Below are positions 45,523 through 54,633 of a stretch of DNA of 57,122 bases, in pieces. The translations under genes were made by a program, and so were the position numbers. How positions within the stretch are numbered: position 1 is the stretch's first letter; each line of letters begins with the position of its first letter. This DNA is from Isotricha intestinalis (taxonomy: Eukaryota > Ciliophora > Litostomatea > Vestibuliferida > Isotrichidae), in contig JAJJLU010000392.1 in the NCBI GenBank assembly GCA_023807065.1, forward strand, positions 1 through 57,122, given 5' to 3'. The notes beneath the pieces are model-generated. The model did no database searches and was not told the DNA's origin. It saw only the letters and a list, made by a program, of their open reading frames with translations.

Positions 45523-47996
45523 ATGTTCGTAATCCTTCAAGCAAACTTAAATTACTTATCAAACGCCAAAGTAGAGCGTCGACAAAAATATGGTAAAATA
45601 AAATATAAATTAACATAGCAAAAAAAAAACAATCCAAAAATAATTGATTAAAAATAGAAAACAAAAAACTTGAAAGAATAAAAGTAGAAATACAAAATAA
45701 AAAGGAAAAAATACGTTCAAACATAAATTTATATCAATCAGATTTATCATCAGATTCAGAAGAAGAAACCGAAATAAAAAGTAAAATTAAAGGAAATAAA
45801 TTAGGAACAAATATATTAAATAATGAAGAAAATATACAATTAATAAAAACAAAAAGTGATGCAAAAGGAGAAATAATAAAAAGACAATTAAATAAATATA
45901 AAAAAATAATGAAATATATAGATTTATTTGTTGCTACTTTAACAATAATAACAGCTATTATTTCTCAAATTGAAAATAGACATTATACTAAAATAAATAA
46001 AAATAAAAGAATTTTATTAGTTAAATTAGCTCAATGTATGTATGAAGAAAAAAAATTTAAAAATCATAAATTAGAAATTATTGAAGGAGAAAAAATGAAT
46101 TGTGCAAAAAAAGATTTTAATCCTTTAGAATATGATAATGAATTTAATGTAAAAAATTTTTTAGATTTAATTGATTTTAAAAATGAAAATATAAATACAA
46201 TACCTTTAAATTTTACTATTGATTCATATTGTGAAATATTACGTTTAATAATATTAATATTTACTTTAATATCAATTTCAGGAACAATGATATCAAAGAA
46301 AATAGAACATATAAGAGAATATGGATATATTCAACAAAAAGATGTTTCATTCTTTAAAACAAAAATATTCATTTTTATGTTAGCAGAATGTTTATTAATA
46401 TCATTAATTCAATATCCAAAAATAACAAAAGTTTTTTTTTATGAAGAATTTGGTCATTATGCAATATATCCTTTATCAACATTTTTATCAACAATAAGTT
46501 TACTAAGAGTAATATTTGTATTAAAATATTTAAAAAATTTAACAAGATTTACAGATTCAAAAAGTGAAATAATATGTGAAGAATATGCATGTAAGGCAAA
46601 TGAAAGTTTTGCATTTAAAGCATTTCAAAAGGAAAATCCATTTATAGTATTATTTAGTATATTTTTATTAAGTTGTTTATGTTTTGGATATGCAATGCAA
46701 AATTTTGAAATATTATATTGGGAACATCATTCAATTGAAAGTCCTAATTATCAAAGTTGGGAATATATATGGAATTCTTTTTGGTTTGTTTTTGTAACAA
46801 TGACTACTGTAGGTTATGGTGATTTTTTTCCTAAAACTCAAGTTGGAAGAGTAATAACAATATTTTGTTCTTTAGTTGGTTGTTATTTTGTTTCTTCAAT
46901 GATGGTTTTTATGACTAATAAAACTGCAAAAAATGAAAAGGAAGAAAAATCCTTTAAATTAATTATTAGACTTCAATATAGAAAAATCATAAGAGATTAT
47001 CAAAGTAAATTAATTTTTAATGCTATTGAATTTTTCATTCTTTTTAATAAAAGAAATTTAGAATCTGCTAGAGGATTTCAAGAAGATGAAGTTAAAATGA
47101 GTAATATTGAAAAACAATTAAATTTTCTAAAAAAAAAAATGAATAGAAGAATTAAAGTTATTAATGATAAAAAAAAAATAATTCTTAATTGTGATATGAA
47201 TAAAGAAAAAGATTTACTTTTTGATGTTTATGAAAGAATTGCTAATGATATTAAAAATATTAAATTTGAATTAAATTTTTTAGAAACTTTAAATTTATCT
47301 ATGAAGAAATTTACTAATTTTCAATTAAAATGTTTAGAAAATGTTAAAAAAAATATTGTTTCAACTAAATTTTTTTATGATTTAGTTTTGAAAAATAAAG
47401 AAATATTTAAACCATTTCAAAATTTAAATTTACCTTTAGATGAAAATGAATTAAATTTTGGTCAAAAAAATGAAGAATTAATAGAAATAGGTAATTCATG
47501 TATAAATAATAATAATAATGTAAATAATAATAATAATAATTTTATAAGTAATATTCCTCAAATTTCAGAAGTTAATGAAAGTGAAGAAGAAGATAAAGAA
47601 ATAACAAATGTGCAAGTAAATCAAAATAAAATAATTGAACAATTCAATTTTTTATTTGATAATAATGAAGAAAATAAAGTTCCAAGAGCAAAAACAAAAT
47701 TATTGTATAAAGAAGCTTTTGATAAAGTTGAAATGAGAAGAGCTGAAAGAGAAATTAATCCTAATAAAACTAAATTAATGCAAAAATATATTTCTGAAAA
47801 GAATGTTAGTAAATATAATGATTCTATAAATCCTCATAAAAATAATAAAAAAAATAATAATTCTGATGATGGTAATAATAATTTAAGTTCTATATATGAA
47901 CATAAAAGTCATTTGGAAAAAAGTTCTGGTAGAAGTAGCTTTAAAAGTTCTTTTAGAAGTGATAATTCTAGAAGTCAAAGTTTAGAAAAAAAATAG
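45523..47996 (+). CDS. SK-type (Ca2+-activated small-conductance) potassium channel, 2 exons
   Basis: The probable CDS is join(45523..45592, 45658..47996), 802 residues. From the long frame (ATG 45909) the open frame extends upstream, without a stop, to 45648. Splicing a 65 nt intron joins it to an ATG exon (MFVILQANLNYLSNAKVERR QKY). Six membrane segments are visible, then a pore loop with TMTTVGYGDFFPKTQVGR (VGYGD at 408-412) and S6 (ITIFCSLVGCYFVSSMMVF). S4 is weakly charged and the region after S6 (RLQYRKIIRDYQSKLIF, KKKMNRRIKVI) corresponds to the calmodulin-binding segment of SK channels. Calmodulin would supply Ca2+ sensing. The C-terminus is N- and S-rich. The exon 1 model is less certain than the rest. 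Confidence 0.85.
45593..45657 (+). other. Probable intron of the SK-channel gene, 65 nt
   Basis: It starts GTAAAATA and ends AAAATAG. An earlier AG at 45618 would leave an in-frame TGA at 45645. Only the acceptor at 45657 gives a continuous frame. It is longer than the other introns here, so it is less certain. Confidence 0.55.
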
Positions 47997-48087
47997 AACA
48001 ATAAAAAAATGCATTTTTTTCTTTTTTGTTTTTATTTTTTTTTTTGATTTGAGTTGTTATTTATTTTAAATAAATATTATTATATTT

Positions 48088-50265
48088 TTATGATTTTAAA
48101 ATTATTATTTCTTTTCTGTTATTCGGCATTAAAAATTTGAATATTTTTTTACTTATATTTTTCCTTTCTTTTGAAAGAAAATCATATTTCATTATTAAAC
48201 CTAAATATTTATTTAATCTTTTTTTTAAATTTTTATTAAAAAACCAATAACAATCATAATTAAATTTTAAATATTCTTCTTGATTAACATTAAATTTAAA
48301 AGTATATTTTTCAATAGAATTTCCATTTGTTTTTAAAAGAATTTGATTTAAATCAAAAGAAGGAATATTTAAATTACATTCAAATTCAAATTCCATAATA
48401 TTATTAGGTTGATTTCCTTGAATTAAATTATTAAAATCTTCTTTAATTACATTATATTCAATTAAAGTTTTAGATAATATAATTTTTAAATAAAGTAATT
48501 CACTTTCTTTAACGAATTTTTCGCTTTGATAAAATTGAATAAAAAATTTAAAAGTTTCTAAATCAAAATCTCCGATAATTAAATATTGAATATTTTTAGA
48601 TATTAAATTACATACATTTGGTAATTTAGATATTTGAGCTCTTAAACTGAATCTACTTAAATTTTTATTTTTATCAATTAAATTTATTCCATCTAAAAAA
48701 CTTTCAATTAAAGGATTTTTAACATTATCAAAATTTAAATAAGGACAAATTAATTTTAATTCTTTTAATTGAAATTTTCCTCTATTTAACATTAAAAATA
48801 TATTAAATAAAAATTTCATAATTACCCAAAAATAATTTTCATTATATAATAAAATATCTGGTTGTTCAAATATTAAAGTTAAACAATCTAATTGTTTTTT
48901 AGTTTGAAGAAGAATAAAAAATTTCTCAATATTACATTCAAAATTAGGTAAAACTTTATTAATTAATAAATTTTCAAATTCACCATTTTTTCTATTCATT
49001 ATTAAAGAAACATAATTTCCAGCTGAAATAAAAATTGAATGAAAACTTATTCCGTTTTCTTCAGTTAATTTTACTAAAGAAGGATTAGAATAAATTTCTT
49101 TATTTTGAGAAAAAAAATTGATTGATAAATTCTTTAAATTTGAATTATTTTGAATTAAAGACATTATGTTTTGAAAAGATTCATTTTCCATTGAATTAAA
49201 TTCTATTGACAATGAATTTAAATTATTTAAACTGAATAAAAAATTTAAAAAGTGGAAATTTATTATAGGTATTTTATTTATTCTCATAAAATCTTCTAAT
49301 TCTGTTTTAAAACTATTTGGAAATATTATAGTTAAATTTCTTAAAAAAGGAAATTTAGAAACAAAATAAGTATAAACAACAACTAAATCAAAAATATCTT
49401 TATTTTCTTTTAAGGTTAAAATATAATTATGAAGTATATTAGAATTATTATTATTAATGATATTACTTGAAGTAACATTATTATTATTATCTTCTTCAAT
49501 ATAATCAATATTATTATTATTTTTTTGACTTAATTCTTCTTCGTATTTCATTTTCTTTTTATATTCAGTGTAAATCACTTTATATAATTTATGACAAGTT
49601 AAATCAAATTCAATTTCAAAAACAAAAGGAAATAACCATTCATAATTTAATAATAAAAGAATATATGCTCTTGTTAATTCAGAAGATGATTCTTCAAAAG
49701 TCATTTTAATATTTTTAATTCCTTGAAAAATATTCATTAATAATATAAATTCATTAGGTATAATAAATGTAATTAAATTATTATTTGAATTATAATTTCT
49801 ATATTCTTTTATTAAATCTACATTTTTTGAAGGAAATTGCTGTAAATTTAAAAGAAATTTATTATAATTTAATTTATTTTTCCATTTTTGTTCTCTTAAT
49901 TTTCTAAAACCAAAACATAATAAAATTGCAATATCATGAACAAATTCAGAAGAAAAAACAAATTCCATTTTATAATTTCTAATTGATATTTGTTGACATA
50001 AAGAAATATTATATTCTTCATCATTTATATTTATTTCTTTTATTTTTATATATTCTTCAACTGTGTTATAAATTATTTCTAATTTATCTAATTTATCTGA
50101 ACATTGTAATATTTTTGTAAAAAGCTTATTTATTTCATTTCCTATGTTACTTTCATCATTCATTGATAATTCGTAAAATAAATTAGATTTTAACTGAACT
50201 AATGAAGTATTGTCAAATAATTTTAAATTATTTTTGTGATTTATCCTATAATATAAAGTTTCCAT
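48088..50265 (-). CDS. Leucine-rich-repeat-like protein, 725 aa
   Basis: The protein shows irregular LRR-type units rich in L, I, N and F: FPFLRNLTIIFPNSF, FLFSLNNLNSLSIEF, LIQNNSNLKNLSINF, KKQLDCLTLIF, FQLKELKLICPYLNF and SKNIQYLIIGDFDLETF. The N-terminal 230 residues are helical with no clear repeats. An acidic/Asn insertion (about 235-275) separates the parts. No F-box or kinase domain is seen. Ciliates contain many such divergent LRR proteins with unknown partners. The gene is convergent with the channel gene (91 bp between stops). Confidence 0.6.
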   Translation of the reverse strand: METLYYRINHKNNLKLFDNTSLVQLKSNLFYELSMNDESNIGNEINKLFTKILQCSDKLDKLEIIYNTVEEYIKIKEININDEEYNISLCQQISIRNYKMEFVFSSEFVHDIAILLCFGFRKLREQKWKNKLNYNKFLLNLQQFPSKNVDLIKEYRNYNSNNNLITFIIPNEFILLMNIFQGIKNIKMTFEESSSELTRAYILLLLNYEWLFPFVFEIEFDLTCHKLYKVIYTEYKKKMKYEEELSQKNNNNIDYIEEDNNNNVTSSNIINNNNSNILHNYILTLKENKDIFDLVVVYTYFVSKFPFLRNLTIIFPNSFKTELEDFMRINKIPIINFHFLNFLFSLNNLNSLSIEFNSMENESFQNIMSLIQNNSNLKNLSINFFSQNKEIYSNPSLVKLTEENGISFHSIFISAGNYVSLIMNRKNGEFENLLINKVLPNFECNIEKFFILLQTKKQLDCLTLIFEQPDILLYNENYFWVIMKFLFNIFLMLNRGKFQLKELKLICPYLNFDNVKNPLIESFLDGINLIDKNKNLSRFSLRAQISKLPNVCNLISKNIQYLIIGDFDLETFKFFIQFYQSEKFVKESELLYLKIILSKTLIEYNVIKEDFNNLIQGNQPNNIMEFEFECNLNIPSFDLNQILLKTNGNSIEKYTFKFNVNQEEYLKFNYDCYWFFNKNLKKRLNKYLGLIMKYDFLSKERKNISKKIFKFLMPNNRKEIIILKS

Positions 50266-50889
50266 AAGTAAAAAAATAAAAATTAATAAAAATATATATA
50301 AAAATAATAAAAATTCGTAAAAAAAGCTAAATAAAAAAAAATAAAAAAATAAAATTTTAAAAAAATGAAAAAAAAGATGATGAATATTGAATTTAGGAAA
50401 ATAATTAAAATAGCAAAAAGTTTAATTCTCTAATCAAACTTATTTTAATGTCAAACTACTAATGAAAATAATTTATTAAAATTTGAGTAAAATCATAAAA
50501 TATATAGAATAAATATTTATATATTCTTCAAAAAAGAAATAATAAATTTAACTTTTATTTAAAAATCAATGTCATTATTTAAAATTAAATGAAAGAAGAT
50601 TCAGAGAAAATTTAAATTAAAAAATATATAAAAATAATTTACAAATATTTATTATCAAATAATAATGAAAACAAAAAACAAAAATAATTATATTCTTTTT
50701 TTCTTTTTGAAATGAAAATGGGAATAAATTTGAGTTAATTTTTTATTATTCAAACACAAAAATATCATTTTTATATATATATTTTTAATAAATAAATATA
50801 AAATAAAAACAATGTAATTTTATTTTAATTTTAAATCAGCATTTTTTCATGAAATAAAAAAATAAATAAAAAAATATTTAAAAAAATAA
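50266..50889. other. Long divergent intergenic region
   Basis: This 624 bp region lies between the start codons of the LRR-like gene (minus) and the Arp10 gene (plus). It is AT-rich with several poly-A runs. A C-box-like ATGATGA occurs at 50377-50383 but no matching D box was found. No ORF, tRNA or repeat is apparent. Confidence 0.5.
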
Positions 50890-52059
50890 ATGTTAAATAC
50901 AGATCAAAACACAACAATAATAATAGATTTTGGTTTAAAACTAACAAAAGTAGGAATAGCAAAAGAGCCAGAGCCTCGAAAAATAATAAAAACTCCAGAT
51001 TTATTTAATTATGACAATTATTTAAATTCTTTAAATCAAAAAGAAAATTTACTCTTATATAAAAAGTCTTTAAAAGAAATAAAATTGAAAATAGAAGAAT
51101 TTATAGATTATATAATAATATATATTCTCCAATTAAAAAAATCAGATATGGAACATTTAAATATATGTTTATTATTAATAGATTATAATATGAAAAAACA
51201 ATTTAAATATTTATATGAGCAAATATCATCTTCTTTACTTTCACATAAAGAAATTTCAATATTAAGAATTTTACCAAAAAATATTTTTCCAATATTTGTT
51301 TCTGGATTTGGAAGTGGATTAATTTTTAATGGAGGATATTTATTTAGTCAAATTTCTGTTATTAATAATGGAGTTTGTATTTTTAATAAAGAAATTCCAA
51401 TTGGAATTTCTTATTTAGAAAAATTATTTAAAAATATGATTTTAAATGATAATTTTGGATTAAGAGAAATCTTACCTGAAGATTTAAATTTATTTAAAAA
51501 CAAATTAAATAAATATATTGAAGATATTCTTATTAAAAGTTGTGTTATTGTTAATAAAAATATTTCTAAACAATTATATCAAGATTCAAGTAAATTAAAT
51601 GGAGAAGAAAATTATAGTTTAATTGAAGGTTATAAAGATCTTTTTCCTTTTAAAATTTCTTTTATTAAAAGAATTTTAATCGGAGAAAAATTATTTGAAG
51701 AAAAAAATGGAAATATTTCATATGAAGTTTTAAATGTTATTTTAAATAAAGTTCCATGTGAAATTAAAAGAAAAATTTGTAGTAATATTATTTTAAGTGG
51801 AGGTTTATGTATGTTATTTGGTTTTTATAAAAGATTTATTGATGAAATTAATGACTTTTTAAATAATGAAGAATTTGAAAGGTTAAATAAAATTAAAAAT
51901 GAAATTAAAGTCCATAAAATTATTTTTCCTAGAAATTGTCTTTCTTGGATTGGAGCTAGTATAGTTAGTAATTTTGATAATATTAATTTTGAAAGTAATG
52001 AAATTAAAAAAGATGAACATGATAATATTAATAGAGAAATTTCTTCTTTATTTGAATAA
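50890..52059 (+). CDS. ACTR10: Actin-related protein Arp10/Arp11 (dynactin pointed-end subunit)
   Basis: The 389-residue protein has the actin fold: TIIIDFGLKLTKVGIAKEPEPRKIIKTP at the start (phosphate-1 loop equivalent, Arp10-type 'G-A-E--PR-II'), SGFGSGLIFNGGYLFSQISV (phosphate-2 region), IPIGISYLEKLF, and SNIILSGGLCMLFGFYKRF (the adenosine 'NI-LSGG' motif). The divergent DFGLKLTK and FGSG motifs and the order of insertions fit Arp10 (yeast)/Arp11, not actin or Arp2/3. Arp11 caps the pointed end of the Arp1 filament of dynactin and works with dynein in cargo transport and nuclear division. The similarity is good but by eye. Confidence 0.8.
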   Translation: MLNTDQNTTIIIDFGLKLTKVGIAKEPEPRKIIKTPDLFNYDNYLNSLNQKENLLLYKKSLKEIKLKIEEFIDYIIIYILQLKKSDMEHLNICLLLIDYNMKKQFKYLYEQISSSLLSHKEISILRILPKNIFPIFVSGFGSGLIFNGGYLFSQISVINNGVCIFNKEIPIGISYLEKLFKNMILNDNFGLREILPEDLNLFKNKLNKYIEDILIKSCVIVNKNISKQLYQDSSKLNGEENYSLIEGYKDLFPFKISFIKRILIGEKLFEEKNGNISYEVLNVILNKVPCEIKRKICSNIILSGGLCMLFGFYKRFIDEINDFLNNEEFERLNKIKNEIKVHKIIFPRNCLSWIGASIVSNFDNINFESNEIKKDEHDNINREISSLFE

Positions 52060-52196
52060 AAACAATTTAATGATTAAGTTTGTTTTAAATTAATTTAAAT
52101 ATATTTTTTCAATTTTTAATTAGTTGATTAAGAAAATTAAAATTATATTAAAATATAAGTAATATTTAATTTTTATAAAATCAATAATTTACTTTT

Positions 52197-54569
52197 TTAT
52201 TTATAATAATTATCTTTTATGACTAATGTTTCTTTTAAATTCACTGAATTTCTATTATCAACTACATCATTTATATTTGATTCAATAGCATTTTTTATAT
52301 TATTTTCTAAAATACCATCTTTATCATAATAAAAATTATTTTTTAAATCTATTGAGCTCATAGGATCTCCATATTTAGGATTTATAATTAATTTATTTTG
52401 ACTCATCCTTTCATTATTATTATTTTCTTTTATTTCATTTAATTTTTTAATTGATATACAATCATCTTCTTTAATAATTGATTCATATAAATCAATTTCA
52501 TCATTTAAAAGATTTATTTTATCTTTTGAATAATTTAAAATTTCTGTTTTATTTTCTTTACTATTATAATTTATTTCAATGTTTTTTTCTTCAATTATTC
52601 CATTATTTTTATCAAAAGAAATATTAATATTTGAATAAACATTAAAATTAAACATTGGATTCAATTGAAATATAGAAAAATTAAATAAATTTGTAGTATT
52701 AATGTCTAAATTAATATTTTTCTTTTTCATATCTAATTGTTTAATTGTATTCAAATATAAATTTTTAGAAATATTGTTAATATTATGAATAATAGAATCT
52801 TTATCCAAATCTAATTTTAATTTAATTGTTTTAAGAGGAATAATTGTATTAATATTATAAATTAAATATAAATAAACAATATTATCATTAAGAACAATTA
52901 AATAATTTTTATTTTTAATATAAGACATAAACTTATCTTTAGTAATATCATTAATCAAATCAATTTCATTTTCATTAAAATTACATTTATCTAAATTAAT
53001 TTTATCAATTTGAATAATTTTACTATAAAAAAGGCAATTATTAAAATTATTATAATGCTCTTTTTTAACTTTAAAAATTTCAATTCCATTAATTATTTTC
53101 ATATTTAAATATTCTTCACTTTGTTTATTTTTATTTTCATTAATATTATTATTTTCAAAATTTTCAATAATTTGATTATCTCTTAAAGGAAAATTATATA
53201 AATGAGTTGTTCCTCTATTTGAAGTTATAGTACAAAATTCATTATTAAAACTCATTTCAAAATTAGTAAATTTACAATTTCTTATTCCTCTAAAAACAGA
53301 ATATATTAATTTATATTTTATATTTCTTGATTCATAATTATACTTTGAATTTGTTTGAGAATATAATTCAAATATATAAAATATTTGATAATGACTATTT
53401 CCTATTATTATAAATTTCCCATTTTTTATCTGCTTTATTAAACCTATTTTTTTAAAAAATGGAATTGGTAGTTTTTCAGAAAGAAAATTTTTTATTATTT
53501 TTTCTCTTGATTTACTTATATTAAATATTGAAATATTTAAATTGGATTTTTTAGAATCTAAAATATCTAAATTTGATTTTACATTTGTTGATTTTCTTAA
53601 ATTTTTTATATTTTGAAAATTTTTCAAAGACCAATCTTTTAAATTTGATAATTTATTATAAGCTTCAATTACAATATTTTCAAAAGTAGATAAATTACTT
53701 TCTTTATCTTCTTTTTCTATATTTTGATAATTTTCTTCTTTAGAAATAAAATAACATAAAATATTATCACTTATATCAAAAAAAGTATTGTAATAGGAAT
53801 TTTGATATTTATTTTCATTTTTATTTTTTTTATTTTGATTAAAATAATGATTATCAATTAAAACAGATTGAATTGGATTCAAATTTTTAATAAATTTATT
53901 ATCATCTGTAAAAGAAGAAATATTATTTTTATTATCAATCATCATTGAAATAGTTGTTGAATTTGAAGGTAAATTTTTATTAAAATTATTTTCATTAATT
54001 TGAATAATTTTATCAAAAGAAATTTTAAATATTTTATTGCAAGAATTATTTTCAAAAATATATATTTTTCCATTTTTACATCCTATTCCAAAATATTTTT
54101 TCCCAAAATCTGAATGATTAATATTATATTTAAATTGAATACTATGAATTAATTTTTTCGTTTTCAAAGAATAAAATCTTAAATAATTATCAAAATAAAT
54201 TTTAGAATTTGATATTATTGAAATAATTGGTTTTTCAAAATCTTTATCATCCGAAAAATAATTTATTGGTTTAATATCTAAAATATCATAATTAAAACGT
54301 TCATTATAAATTAATTTAAATTCTATCATTGGTTCATATTGCATAAAATAAATTTTTATATAATCTTCACAGACTAAAATAATAGATAATAAATTTTTAT
54401 TGTCATCATATTTAATATAACATATTTTTAAAAAACTTATTTTTGGTCTTGTTTCTTTTTGAGAAAAAATACCATGAATTGATTTATTTAATGCGTTTAC
54501 AAAATTCATTTTTTTATTTATTGTTTTTTCCAAAAAAAAACTTATATTATTATTATTATTATTAATCAT
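52197..54569 (-). CDS. BCAS3-like WD40 protein
   Basis: The 790-residue protein has a divergent beta propeller. The best match to BCAS3 is at about 405-460: a RNIKYKLIYSVFRGIRNCKF segment and then 'FCTITSNRGTTHLYNFPL'. This corresponds to 'LYRLQRGLTNA-I-DISFS--SQW---SSSRGTSHIF-I' of BCAS3. The first half (VCEDYIKIYFMQYEPMIEFK, LRFYSLKTKKLIHSIQFKYN, FGIGCKNGKIYIFENNS) supplies earlier blades. BCAS3 pairs with PHAF1 on phosphoinositides at phagophores and supports cytoskeletal remodelling. The C-terminal 200 residues are low-complexity acidic. The start may be residue 1 or the Met at residue 21 (MNFVNALNKS). It is divergent from the HECT gene with 64 bp between starts. Confidence 0.7.
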   Translation of the reverse strand: MINNNNNNISFFLEKTINKKMNFVNALNKSIHGIFSQKETRPKISFLKICYIKYDDNKNLLSIILVCEDYIKIYFMQYEPMIEFKLIYNERFNYDILDIKPINYFSDDKDFEKPIISIISNSKIYFDNYLRFYSLKTKKLIHSIQFKYNINHSDFGKKYFGIGCKNGKIYIFENNSCNKIFKISFDKIIQINENNFNKNLPSNSTTISMMIDNKNNISSFTDDNKFIKNLNPIQSVLIDNHYFNQNKKNKNENKYQNSYYNTFFDISDNILCYFISKEENYQNIEKEDKESNLSTFENIVIEAYNKLSNLKDWSLKNFQNIKNLRKSTNVKSNLDILDSKKSNLNISIFNISKSREKIIKNFLSEKLPIPFFKKIGLIKQIKNGKFIIIGNSHYQIFYIFELYSQTNSKYNYESRNIKYKLIYSVFRGIRNCKFTNFEMSFNNEFCTITSNRGTTHLYNFPLRDNQIIENFENNNINENKNKQSEEYLNMKIINGIEIFKVKKEHYNNFNNCLFYSKIIQIDKINLDKCNFNENEIDLINDITKDKFMSYIKNKNYLIVLNDNIVYLYLIYNINTIIPLKTIKLKLDLDKDSIIHNINNISKNLYLNTIKQLDMKKKNINLDINTTNLFNFSIFQLNPMFNFNVYSNINISFDKNNGIIEEKNIEINYNSKENKTEILNYSKDKINLLNDEIDLYESIIKEDDCISIKKLNEIKENNNNERMSQNKLIINPKYGDPMSSIDLKNNFYYDKDGILENNIKNAIESNINDVVDNRNSVNLKETLVIKDNYYK

Positions 54570-54633
54570 TAAACTGAAAAAAATAACCTTTAAAGCCTAA
54601 AATTTAATCAATTTCAAAAAAAAATAAAAAAAA

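Noticed and set aside
45458..45724. Minus-strand 88-residue hydrophobic ORF that could be a small membrane protein
   Set aside because: It overlaps the exon 1 and N-terminus of the SK-channel gene on the other strand and looks like a shadow of Lys/Glu-rich codons.
50377..50383. C-box-like ATGATGA, possible snoRNA
   Set aside because: No CUGA D box within about 100 nt and no terminal stem; ATGATGA is expected by chance in AT-rich DNA.
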